14,919 nt of DNA, from positions 1-14,919 of the forward strand of contig JAEWDJ010000477.1 of assembly GCA_023390155.1 (NCBI GenBank), given 5' to 3'. The notes under the pieces were generated by a model. The model searched no databases. It was not told the DNA's origin and saw only the letters and a list, made by a program, of their open reading frames with translations. Shown one piece after another: positions 7,024-13,989 of the stretch (its first letter is position 1; each line of letters begins with the position of its first letter). A program made the translations under genes and the position numbers. The stretch comes from Actinomycetes bacterium (GTDB lineage Bacteria; Actinomycetota; Actinomycetes; Actinomycetales; Microbacteriaceae).

Positions 7024-7036
7024 GCCTCCGTCAGTT
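7015..7036 (-). repeat. IS481 right terminal inverted repeat
   Basis: The reverse complement of 7015-7036 reads AACTGACGGAGG, four differing bases, TGACAG, mirroring the left end. Confidence 0.85.
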
Positions 7037-7117
7037 GCACAGCAGTGGCCGGAGGACTCCACAGCGCCTCACACGCCCGCAGCTGACCCCTCGGCAAAAT
7101 TGCGGCGCGGCTCACGG

Positions 7118-7144
7118 CCGCCGACGGCGGGCGCCGTTCGGCGG
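7118..7144 (-). terminator. GC-rich hairpin downstream of the serine hydrolase
   Basis: CCGCCGACGGC pairs with GCCGT(T)CGGCGG, an 11-bp stem with one bulged T and a 4-base loop, starting 7 bases after the hydrolase stop codon. No T-run follows directly on the minus strand; the nearest is TTTT about 20 bases on. It may act as a T-less actinobacterial terminator or 3' stability structure for the operon. Confidence 0.5.
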
Positions 7145-7151
7145 TACATCA

Positions 7152-8303
7152 TCAGCGGCTCGCGACGGCCGCCTCCACCAGGTAGTGCCGGATGGAGGAC
7201 ATGAGGCCGAGTGCACCGGCCGACGACCCTGCCATCGGCGGATGCACGCTCGTGGTGAACGCGACGGAGAGCGCCGAGTCCGGGTCGGCGAACACGACTG
7301 ACCCGCCCGCGGCCTCGTGGCCGAACGAGGAGCTCCCCGTCATCGGGAAGGTGGGGAACGGCAGTTGCATCCCACTTCCGAAGGCGGTGATGAAGCCGAG
7401 AACCCGATCACGGCCATGGGACCGCTCTGCTGTCATGCTCTTCCTGGCGCCGTCGGAGAGCACCCGACCATCGAGGACGGCTGCGAAGAGCGCTGCGAGC
7501 GACCGCGCCGAGCCGACGCCGCTGGACGACGGCCAGTCCGCGCGATAGATGCGCTGGTCGTTGTACACGTCCTGCACGCGGGCCAGCTGCGCCGTCGTCC
7601 CGGCAGGGATGGTGCTCGCACTCAGATGCACCGCGCGGGAGGGCGAGATCCGCGGCTCCGCATAGGCGATCGGCTGGATGCGGGGGATCGCCTCCTCGGG
7701 CGCGCCGATCCACACATCGAGCCCGAGCGGACGCGTGATGCGCTCCGCGAGGTACTCCCCCACCGAGACACCGAGCGTGCGGCGGAAGACCCCATTCAGC
7801 AGAGTGCCGAAGGTGAAGGCATGGTAGCCGTGATCGGTTCCTGGCTCCCAATAGGGCTCTTGACTGCCGATCGCCTCGTCGTCGACGCCCGCCAGCGCCT
7901 CCTCCATCGAAAGCGTGCGCTCGAGCGACGCCAGGCCCGAACGGTGCGAGAGCACCATCCGTGAGGTGATGGAGCGCGTCGAAGCCTTGTCGAGCTCCGG
8001 CCACACGGCGGCGAGCGGCCGATCCAGATCGAGAGCGCCGCGTTCGTGCGCGTGCGCCGCCGCGATGGCCGTGAGCGCCTTGGAGATCGAGAACAGCAGC
8101 TGAAGCGAGTCGTCGGCATAGTCTCCACCGACGAGGTCCACCACCGTTTCCCCGTCGTGCACGATCGACAGTGCCGCTCCGCCGGAGCGCTGCTCGGCGA
8201 CGGCACGCGCGAACGCCTCGTCGATGCCGGCGAAGGCCGCGCGGTTCAGACCGCGGACGGGCACAGTCCGCGCCGGTGCAGCGCATCCGGCCAGATCGTT
8301 CAT
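7152..8303 (-). CDS. Serine hydrolase of the beta-lactamase/EstB-like family
   Basis: The 383-residue protein has the class C beta-lactamase/penicillin-binding-protein fold motifs: S72-I-S-K75 (nucleophile Ser and Lys), Tyr160 in GYHAFTFG (the YxN-equivalent) and GHEAAGG at 328-334 (third motif, in place of KTG). The ATG at 8303 overlaps the TIM-barrel stop by 4 bp (ATGA), which fixes the start. No signal peptide is seen, so it is probably cytoplasmic and acts as an esterase or lactone/amide hydrolase, not an antibiotic-degrading enzyme. Translational coupling to a sugar dehydrogenase and isomerase suggests it opens a lactone or removes an acyl group in the same pathway. This is an inference; the substrate is unknown. 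Confidence 0.88.
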   Translation of the reverse strand: MNDLAGCAAPARTVPVRGLNRAAFAGIDEAFARAVAEQRSGGAALSIVHDGETVVDLVGGDYADDSLQLLFSISKALTAIAAAHAHERGALDLDRPLAAVWPELDKASTRSITSRMVLSHRSGLASLERTLSMEEALAGVDDEAIGSQEPYWEPGTDHGYHAFTFGTLLNGVFRRTLGVSVGEYLAERITRPLGLDVWIGAPEEAIPRIQPIAYAEPRISPSRAVHLSASTIPAGTTAQLARVQDVYNDQRIYRADWPSSSGVGSARSLAALFAAVLDGRVLSDGARKSMTAERSHGRDRVLGFITAFGSGMQLPFPTFPMTGSSSFGHEAAGGSVVFADPDSALSVAFTTSVHPPMAGSSAGALGLMSSIRHYLVEAAVASR

Positions 8304-9310
8304 CGATAGATCCCGGAGAGCTTCTCGGAGAAGTAGGCCAGCCCTTGTTCGAGCTCGCCGACGGGATCGGGTGAGTTGTCGATCTCGGCCATGCCCCAGC
8401 CCCGCCAGCGATGCTCGCGCAGCACCTCCATCCACTCAGTCCAGTGCACCCGGCCCGAGCCCAGGATGCGGAAATAGGTGAGCATGACCGCGTGGCGTTC
8501 CTTCTGATCTCCGCGCAGGAGATGCCCGGAGAGCGGTTCGGCGCAGTCCTTCCAGTGCATCGTCACGACACGGTCGATGTTGTCCCTCAGCACGCCGACG
8601 GCGTCGCCGCCGTCCAGGGTGATGTGACCGGCGTCCGGGCAGAGCTTGACCGTCGCTGCGTCCGTGACCTCCATCAGCGCCGCGATGTCGGCATTGCGGG
8701 AACAGATGGAGTACGCGTCGGTGTGGATCGCGATCCGCACCCCGTAGTCGCCCGCGATCGCCCCGAGGCGGTTGATCTCGTCGGCGAAACGGCCGCGCAG
8801 TCCGGCGTCGACCTCTCGCGCGAAGTCGTCGGCCGTCGCGGTGTCGTCCGGGCTCTCGTTGCCGAACCGGGACCGCAGGACATTGCCCGTGACGATGATG
8901 TCCGCTCCCAGAGCCTGCAGGAACGCGGCGTGCCGACGGGTGTGGTCCTCGGCGACGGCGCGGGCAGCTGGATCGTCCATGGCGTTGCCGATCAGCTGCC
9001 GTCCCGGCGAGTAGCTGGAGACGAGCGTCAGACCGCGCTCATCGAGGGCGCCTGCGACGCCGCTGACGCCGCCGTAGGCGCGCAGCGCGTTCTCCCATCC
9101 GCCCGGTGCCGGCGCCAACTCGATGCCGCGCAGGTCGAGATCCCTGGCCCGATCGAGCATGGTGTCGAAGTAGCGGCGCGGGTCCTTCTCGAATTCGACG
9201 ACCCACTGCGGATGCGCCAGGTTCGGCGGGAGCCCCCACCACGCCGAATCGAAGAAGGTGATCAGCTCGACACCGAGACGGACGTTCGCCTCTGTCTGCT
9301 CGGGGGTCAC
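8300..9310 (-). CDS. Sugar phosphate isomerase/epimerase, IolE-like TIM barrel
   Basis: This 336-residue xylose-isomerase-like TIM barrel shows Glu64 in RGIELAPAP, His196 in IAIHTDAYS, Asp226 and His229 in CPDAGHI, MHWKDC near 251-256 and Glu309 in GMAEIDN. These resemble the metal-ligand pattern of IolE and related isomerases. Such enzymes isomerise or dehydrate keto-sugars or keto-inositols with a divalent metal. The start is GTG 9310: AAGGAGG lies 8 bases upstream, and the GTGA overlaps the dehydrogenase stop. An ATG at 9343 would overlap by 37 bp and lacks that spacing. It forms a coupled trio with the Gfo/Idh dehydrogenase and the serine hydrolase. The exact reaction is not determined. 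Confidence 0.88.
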   Translation of the reverse strand: MTPEQTEANVRLGVELITFFDSAWWGLPPNLAHPQWVVEFEKDPRRYFDTMLDRARDLDLRGIELAPAPGGWENALRAYGGVSGVAGALDERGLTLVSSYSPGRQLIGNAMDDPAARAVAEDHTRRHAAFLQALGADIIVTGNVLRSRFGNESPDDTATADDFAREVDAGLRGRFADEINRLGAIAGDYGVRIAIHTDAYSICSRNADIAALMEVTDAATVKLCPDAGHITLDGGDAVGVLRDNIDRVVTMHWKDCAEPLSGHLLRGDQKERHAVMLTYFRILGSGRVHWTEWMEVLREHRWRGWGMAEIDNSPDPVGELEQGLAYFSEKLSGIYR

Positions 9311-10449
9311 GCGCGGACCTCCTTGCGGGGCACGTCGACCCACGAGTCGGAAACAGCCGCCTGCATGACGGCGTCGACCACCTGCTGAACGTGAGAGCCG
9401 TCACGGAAGTCCGGGCTGGCCGGACGCCCGGCCAGGATCGCACGCACGAACTTCTGCAATTGGATCGCCGAGACCTCGACGTAGCCGGTTCCGAGGCCGG
9501 CGAGCCTCCACCATCCGTCCGGGTGCTGATCGTTGGTGTGGATCGTGCGGAATCCCTGGTGGTCTGCGGCCTCGTCGACGTAGGAGACCGTGAACTCCTC
9601 GCGCTGGTTCCAGTTGAACTGGACCGCTCCCTTGGTGGCGTCGAACTCCCAGTAGACCCGGTTCTTGCGACCCGATGCGAACTGGTTCACCGTGAACGAG
9701 CCCAGCGCGCCGTTCGCGAACTCGGCCACCCAGACGCCGGCATCGTCGACCAGGTCGGCGCCCAGCCGCTGCTCCTCCGGCACCCAGCCCGAGCCGGCTT
9801 CCATGCCTTTGGATCTGACCCGCGCGGCGACACGGACGATGTCGCCGAACAGCAGTTCGGCGGCGTCGATGATATGCGAGCCGATGTCGCCCACTGTTCC
9901 CGACCCTCCGGTCGCCTTCGTGGCGCGCCAGCGCGTCGGATCGGCCCAGAACGCGCCCTCCTGGAGGTACGACGCGCGGAACTCGAGCGGCACGCCCAAC
10001 CGGCCGCTGTCGAGCAATTCCTTCGCGTACGACACTGCCGGCGTGTGCCGGTAGTTGAAGCCGACCTGAGCGACCAGATTGGGGTGCGCTTCCGCAGTCT
10101 CGGCCATGCGCAGCGCCTCGGCGATGTCGTTCGCAAGGGGCTTCTCGCAGAAGACGTGCTTGCCCGCCTCGAGAGCGGCGATCGCCACTTCGGCGTGGAA
10201 CTGCGGAGGGGTGCAGATGTCGACGATGTCGATGTCGTCACGCGCGACGACCGACCTCCAGTCCGTCGAGCTCGACTCCCAGCCGAGTTCGGAGGCGAGA
10301 CGGCCGGCGAGCTCCGGCGTCGCATCGACGAGGACGGCCTTCCGTATCGTCGCTCCGAGCTGGGACGCGATCGGGGCCAAAGCATAGGCGAGGCTGTGCG
10401 CCTTGCCCATGAAACCTCCGCCGATCAGCGCGACCTTCAATTCCCGCAT
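9307..10449 (-). CDS. Gfo/Idh/MocA-family oxidoreductase
   Basis: This 380-residue NAD(P)-dependent dehydrogenase carries an N-terminal Rossmann motif (ALIGGGFMGKAH, residues 7-18), DICTPPQFH (78-85) and CEKPLAND (101-108), the last with the conserved EKP Lys. DIGSH, with Asp188 and His192, fits the catalytic region. The family oxidises a sugar, inositol or glycoside hydroxyl to a ketone. ATG 10449 has GCGGAAG a few bases upstream. It is the first gene of the three-gene coupled unit and lies 104 bp downstream of an AraC-type regulator. That gap has no convincing -35/-10 pair; two GTTGTC repeats (10508-10513 and 10534-10539 on the plus strand) could be regulator half-sites. Together with the IolE-like enzyme, an inositol-like or 3-keto-sugar substrate is plausible but unproven. 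Confidence 0.9.
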   Translation of the reverse strand: MRELKVALIGGGFMGKAHSLAYALAPIASQLGATIRKAVLVDATPELAGRLASELGWESSSTDWRSVVARDDIDIVDICTPPQFHAEVAIAALEAGKHVFCEKPLANDIAEALRMAETAEAHPNLVAQVGFNYRHTPAVSYAKELLDSGRLGVPLEFRASYLQEGAFWADPTRWRATKATGGSGTVGDIGSHIIDAAELLFGDIVRVAARVRSKGMEAGSGWVPEEQRLGADLVDDAGVWVAEFANGALGSFTVNQFASGRKNRVYWEFDATKGAVQFNWNQREEFTVSYVDEAADHQGFRTIHTNDQHPDGWWRLAGLGTGYVEVSAIQLQKFVRAILAGRPASPDFRDGSHVQQVVDAVMQAAVSDSWVDVPRKEVRA

Positions 10450-10553
10450 GTTCTTCCGCTCTCGATAGGTGTGTTCTGCGACTGCAAGCCTCGCGAAGCA
10501 CCGAAAAGTTGTCTTGCCGGTCGACGACCAGCGGTTGTCGGCCGACGCCGTCC

Positions 10554-11414
10554 TCACGCGATGAGCAGCGCACCGCCGTCGTGCGCCGCCGGCGGGAGCA
10601 GCCCGATGTCGAGCTGTGCCGCGCGGTAGGCGCTCGGCGAGCTTCCGTAGACCGATTTGAAGAGCCTGCTGAGATGGGCTGCGTCGCACAGGCCCCACCG
10701 CGATCCGATCACGCTGACGGGGATCGCCGCCCGCCGGGGATCGGCGAGCTCGGCGCGGCAGTTCTCCAGCCTCCGCGTGCGGATCCAGCCGCTGATCGTG
10801 CCGCCCCCCGCGCCGAAGAGGCGGTGGAGCGTCCGCGTCGAGACGTTGCACGCCCGGGCGATCGCATCGGGAGAGAGGTCGAGGTCACCCAGGTGCTCCT
10901 CGATGTACTGCTTCGCACGCGCGAGCAGGACGCCTCGAGGGTCGGGCTCGGTCTCGTCGGTGCAGACGATCCCGATCAGCCCGACGATGTATTCGGCGAG
11001 CCGTGCCGGGTTGCGCCTGCTCGGTGCCGAGTCGTCCTCGCCCGAGAGTTCGGCCAGGAGATTTCCCACCGCGCGCGCCATCGGATCGGCGCCGCGGATC
11101 ACGGCCCCGTCAGCGGCATTCAGCGACGTGCCGTGCTGCCCGGCTGCGACGTGAGGTACGCGCACGCTCACGACCCGAGCGGCACCCTGGGCCCGTGCCG
11201 CGCGCGGCCCGTCCGCAAGCACGAGCAGGTCGCCTGCGCCTACGGAGATGCGGTCGACGCCGCGCTGCACGACAGCGGAGCCCGACGTCACGTGCACGAT
11301 CGAGTACGTCCGTTCAGGTGAGGTGGAGACCCGGGTCAGTTCGCGGGGCCGGTCGTCGAGATCGGCTGCCAGGAAGTCCAGCCGGTCGATCCGGCGCACG
11401 GAGGTGGTAGGCAT
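10554..11414 (-). CDS. AraC-family transcriptional regulator
   Basis: The 286-residue protein has an N-terminal cupin-like sensing domain (~25-95, with VVQRGVDRISVGAGDLLVLADG) and a C-terminal double HTH (~165-268). The latter includes LSPDAIARACNVSTRTLHRLF and the family motif RWGLCDAAHLSRLFKSVYGSSPSAYR. The layout matches AraC-binding-like-domain regulators such as FeaR/NitR relatives. ATG 11414 is preceded by AAGGAGC at 7 bases. AraC proteins usually activate a nearby catabolic operon with a metabolite bound, and the downstream Gfo/Idh-isomerase-hydrolase genes are the natural target. Its own promoter is overlapped by a long palindrome, implying control by itself or by another regulator such as the adjacent LacI protein. 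Confidence 0.92.
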   Translation of the reverse strand: MPTTSVRRIDRLDFLAADLDDRPRELTRVSTSPERTYSIVHVTSGSAVVQRGVDRISVGAGDLLVLADGPRAARAQGAARVVSVRVPHVAAGQHGTSLNAADGAVIRGADPMARAVGNLLAELSGEDDSAPSRRNPARLAEYIVGLIGIVCTDETEPDPRGVLLARAKQYIEEHLGDLDLSPDAIARACNVSTRTLHRLFGAGGGTISGWIRTRRLENCRAELADPRRAAIPVSVIGSRWGLCDAAHLSRLFKSVYGSSPSAYRAAQLDIGLLPPAAHDGGALLIA

Positions 11415-11430
11415 CGTTGCTCCTTGGTTT

Positions 11431-11462
11431 CTCGTGTAACTTCAGGACAGAAGTTACACGAG
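11431..11462. promoter_or_regulatory. Long palindrome over the AraC-gene promoter
   Basis: CTCGTGTAACTTC at 11431-11443 and GAAGTTACACGAG at 11450-11462 are perfect 13-bp arms with a 6-base spacer. The palindrome covers the -10 element and the probable start site of the regulator gene. A further GTTAC-type half-site lies inside the adjoining CGAGTAACTCG (11459-11469). It could also fold as an RNA hairpin, but it has no T-run, so an operator is more likely than a terminator for the LacI gene upstream. Confidence 0.7.
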
Positions 11463-11479
11463 TAACTCGAATTCCGCAA
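11451..11479 (-). promoter_or_regulatory. Promoter of the AraC-type regulator
   Basis: On the minus strand, TTGCGG (11479-11474), a 17-base spacer and TAACTT (11456-11451) form a good housekeeping promoter. The -10 lies within one arm of the palindrome. The predicted start is near 11444, about 30 bases before the ATG. Confidence 0.55.
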
Positions 11480-11499
11480 ACATCGGCGACGGCGCGGGC

Positions 11500-12471
11500 T
11501 CAGGTGCTGTCGCGCACCGCGAGCCGCAGATAGTCCGGCGCCTCGGCCGGCGTCTGCGCACCGTCGAGGGCGTCGAGCACGCGCCGCACGACCGCTTCCG
11601 ACCACGCCTCCACATCGATTGCGACGGTCGTCAGGCCGACGCGCGCCCCGGGGATGTCGTCGATCCCGATGACGGCCAGATCGTCCGGGATCCGCAGACC
11701 GCGCGCCGTCAGGGCCGACGACACCAGCAGCGCGATCTCGTCGTTGTGGGCGACCACCGCGGTCGGCCGGGGTGAGGCCTCCCACCACTGGTCGACCGCC
11801 CTACTCACGCTCGCGGGATCCTCCACGTCGATCCGGCGGACGTCCAGCGCGGGCAGCCCGGACGCCTCGGCGGCATCGCGGGCGCCGGCGAAGCGCTCGC
11901 GCGCGACGAGCTGGACGCTCTCCCCCGCCGGATAGGCGTACCCGAGCACGACATGCCCCCGCTCGATGAGATGCCGCACCTGCATCGCTCCCGCCTCCGC
12001 CTGCGGAACCATGCCGTGCACGCGCACGACCGTCGTGGTCGAGTCGATCACGAAGTCGTCCGGCAGGACCATGCCTCCCATCGTGACGATGAGCGTCGGC
12101 GAGATGAGCGACCAGACGTCGGTCGACGGCCGTAGCTGTTCATCCAGTTCATGGACGAGCACGAGGAGTCCGCGCGACGCAAGGGCGGCGTCCAGTCGTC
12201 GCAGCACCCGGTTCGACACATAGCCGAAGCCGAAGTCACGCACGATCGCAAGGACGATGTTGCTGCGACCCAGCCGCAGCGAGCGCGCGGGCGCGAACGG
12301 GACATGCCCGAGTTCCTGCGCCGTACGGCGCACCAGCTCCTGCGTGGTAGAGGAGATGGCCTTGCCCTTCACGTTGTTGAGAACATAGCTCACCGTCGCG
12401 CGCGAAACGCCGGCCGCTCGGGCGATATCGGCGTGCGTCACTCTGCGCGCCACGGCATCCGCACCCGTCAC
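11500..12471 (-). CDS. LacI-family transcriptional regulator (second copy, distinct)
   Basis: This 323-residue LacI repressor has its HTH at about residues 11-60 (RRVTHADIARAAGVSRATVSYVLNN), followed by a periplasmic-binding-like effector domain ending in DYLRLAVRDST. The GTG at 12471 is chosen because GAGGA lies 6 bases upstream and it gives a normal HTH lead; a GTG at 12453 is an alternative. It is transcribed away from the aminotransferase with a 172-bp divergent gap, and its stop lies 85 bp before the AraC gene start, in the same direction. It could control the aminotransferase, the AraC gene through the long palindrome, or both. The effector is unknown. It is only distantly similar to the other LacI protein in this window. 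Confidence 0.9.
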   Translation of the reverse strand: MTGADAVARRVTHADIARAAGVSRATVSYVLNNVKGKAISSTTQELVRRTAQELGHVPFAPARSLRLGRSNIVLAIVRDFGFGYVSNRVLRRLDAALASRGLLVLVHELDEQLRPSTDVWSLISPTLIVTMGGMVLPDDFVIDSTTTVVRVHGMVPQAEAGAMQVRHLIERGHVVLGYAYPAGESVQLVARERFAGARDAAEASGLPALDVRRIDVEDPASVSRAVDQWWEASPRPTAVVAHNDEIALLVSSALTARGLRIPDDLAVIGIDDIPGARVGLTTVAIDVEAWSEAVVRRVLDALDGAQTPAEAPDYLRLAVRDST

Positions 12472-12629
12472 CTCGATCCTCGTCGTCTCGCAGGGCTCAT
12501 GACTGCATGCTGGCGGTCCCCGCGCCCAGGCGATTGTCGGCCAGCGACCCCCGATCGTCTGCGCGCGCCATCCTGTGCTCCGCCTCTGCCAGCCGCGGCG
12601 GGGCTCGGAGGCGCGGCGCGATGTGCGGA

Positions 12630-12635
12630 TAGCAT
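12630..12635 (+). promoter_or_regulatory. -10 element suggesting a leaderless aminotransferase mRNA
   Basis: TAGCAT lies 8 bases before the aminotransferase ATG (12644) and no Shine-Dalgarno sequence is present. Transcription starting 7-9 bases after the hexamer would begin at or next to the ATG. No clear -35 is seen, which is common for actinobacterial TANNNT promoters. Confidence 0.45.
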
Positions 12636-12643
12636 GGTCAGCC

Positions 12644-13846
12644 ATGACAGGACCCCGCCTCTCCCGCCGAATCGCCTCCATCTCGGAATCGGCGACCTTG
12701 AAGGTCGACGCAGCAGCCAAGCGACTGAGGGCCGAGGGCAGACCCGTCATCAGCTTCGCGGCGGGCGAGCCCGACTTCCCGACGCCGCCGCACATCGTCG
12801 ACGCGGCGATCCGGGCGGCCCGCGACCCGGCCAGCCATCGGTACACCCCGGCCGCAGGCCTGCCCGACCTGCGCGAGGCGATCGCTGCGAAGACGGCGGC
12901 CGACTCGGGCTGGGAGGTCTCCCCGTCGCAGGTCCTCGTCACCAACGGCGGAAAGCAGGCCGTATATCAGACGTTCGCCACCCTGCTGGATCCGGGCGAC
13001 GAAGTCCTCGTGCCCGCACCGTACTGGACCACCTACCCGGAGGCGATCGCACTCGCAGGGGGACGCCAGAACACCGTCTTCGCCCCGAGCGACCAGGGCT
13101 ACCGCGTGACCGTCCAGCAGCTCGACGACGCCTGGAACGAGCGATGCAAGGTGCTCCTCCTGGTCTCGCCGTCGAATCCCACCGGCGCCGTCTACTCGCC
13201 GGAAGAGGTAGGCGCCATCGCGGAGTGGGCCCTCGCGAAGGGCCTCTGGGTCGTGGCGGACGAGATCTACCAGAACCTCGTCTACAACGGCGGACGCGCC
13301 GCCTCCGTCGTCGATGTCGTCCCCGAGCTCGCGGACCGCACTGTCCTCGTGAACGGCGTGGCCAAGACCTACGCGATGACCGGATGGCGCGTGGGGTGGA
13401 TGGTCGGCCCGGACGACGTGATCGCCGCGGCGACCAATCTCCAATCGCACCTGAGCTCGAATGTGTCGAACGTCTCCCAGCGCGCAGCTCTGGCAGCCCT
13501 CAGCGGACCGCAGGACGATGTCGCACGGATGCGCGACGCCTTCGACCGCCGTCGCCGCGCCATCGTGGCCGGCCTGGACGCCGTCCCGGGCTTCACCACA
13601 CCGCTGCCCGAAGGGGCCTTCTACGCCTACCCCGATGTCTCCGGCGTGCTCGGGCGCACATGGAGGGGGCGCACGGTGACGACGTCGCTCGACCTGGCCG
13701 ACCTCATCCTCTCCGAGACGGAGGTTGCGACGGTCCCCGGCGAGGCGTTCGGCCGCTCAGGGTCCCTGCGGCTGTCGTACGCTCTCGGCGACGACGACCT
13801 CGCCGAGGGCGTGCGGAGGCTCCAGGCCTTCTTCGCCGACGCCTGA
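12644..13846 (+). CDS. Class I PLP-dependent aminotransferase (aspartate aminotransferase-like)
   Basis: This 400-residue fold-type I aminotransferase shows AAGEPDFPTPPHI (39-51), YTPAAGLPDLREAI (67-80), SPSNPTGAVYS (175-185, Asn178), ADEIYQNLVY (205-214, Asp206 and Tyr209) and NGVAKTYAMTGWRVGW (237-252). Lys241 is the Schiff-base lysine and Arg249 contacts the phosphate. The C-terminal SLRLSYAL holds the carboxylate-binding Arg. It fits the subgroup Ib aspartate/prephenate aminotransferases. It would exchange the amino group between a dicarboxylic or aromatic amino acid and a keto acid in the cytoplasm. It is divergent from a LacI gene and followed after 143 bp by a hydroxyacid dehydrogenase. 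Substrate specificity is not assigned. Confidence 0.93.
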   Translation: MTGPRLSRRIASISESATLKVDAAAKRLRAEGRPVISFAAGEPDFPTPPHIVDAAIRAARDPASHRYTPAAGLPDLREAIAAKTAADSGWEVSPSQVLVTNGGKQAVYQTFATLLDPGDEVLVPAPYWTTYPEAIALAGGRQNTVFAPSDQGYRVTVQQLDDAWNERCKVLLLVSPSNPTGAVYSPEEVGAIAEWALAKGLWVVADEIYQNLVYNGGRAASVVDVVPELADRTVLVNGVAKTYAMTGWRVGWMVGPDDVIAAATNLQSHLSSNVSNVSQRAALAALSGPQDDVARMRDAFDRRRRAIVAGLDAVPGFTTPLPEGAFYAYPDVSGVLGRTWRGRTVTTSLDLADLILSETEVATVPGEAFGRSGSLRLSYALGDDDLAEGVRRLQAFFADA

Positions 13847-13860
13847 CCCGCGCGAGGCGG

Positions 13861-13878
13861 ACTGATCCAATGATCGGT
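13861..13878. promoter_or_regulatory. Imperfect palindrome upstream of the hydroxyacid dehydrogenase
   Basis: ACTGATC-CAAT-GATCGGT has 7-bp arms with one mismatch. It resembles GntR-type operator symmetry and lies between the aminotransferase stop and the dehydrogenase start. The binding protein is unknown, and no GntR gene is in the window. Confidence 0.35.
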
Positions 13879-13904
13879 CGGCCACGCGCAAGACCGTCCA
13901 CTCG

Positions 13905-13947
13905 CACTCGAGCATCCTGGATGCGAGAGACATCAACAATTCGAGTG
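13905..13947. repeat. Nested inverted repeats before the hydroxyacid dehydrogenase
   Basis: The outer arms CACTCGA (13905-13911) and TCGAGTG (13941-13947) enclose a tight inner palindrome GCATCC-T-GGATGC (13912-13924). It ends 42 bases before the dehydrogenase ATG. It may be a regulatory site, an attenuating hairpin or a weak terminator for the upstream gene; there is no T-run. Confidence 0.4.
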
Positions 13948-13989
13948 AGACGGGCGCGGCCGACGGGTCGCGCACGGGAAGGACGTGCG

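Larger units (their letters stand above)
6105..7036 (+). mobile_element. IS481-family insertion sequence, degenerate
   Basis: The element is 932 bp, bounded by inverted repeats of 22 bp with 18 matches, and carries one transposase gene whose stop is 1 bp before the right repeat. I found no target-site duplication: the left flank ends TTATAAA and the right begins GCACAGC. That suggests an old insertion or a deletion that removed one flank. The transposase is broken, so the element is probably immobile unless complemented in trans. Confidence 0.85.

Noticed and set aside
7024..7117. A remaining gene or target duplication right of the IS
   Set aside because: There is no coding pattern, and the flanks TTATAAA and GCACAGC do not match.
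7152..8303. An antibiotic-resistance beta-lactamase
   Set aside because: It has no signal peptide, the third motif is GHEAAGG instead of KTG, and it is coupled to sugar-metabolism genes. An esterase-type hydrolase is more likely.
12151..13989. Upstream extension of the hydroxyacid dehydrogenase frame to about 909 residues
   Set aside because: The extension overlaps the aminotransferase and LacI genes in other frames and lacks family similarity. The family starts at ATG 13990 with its own ribosome binding site.
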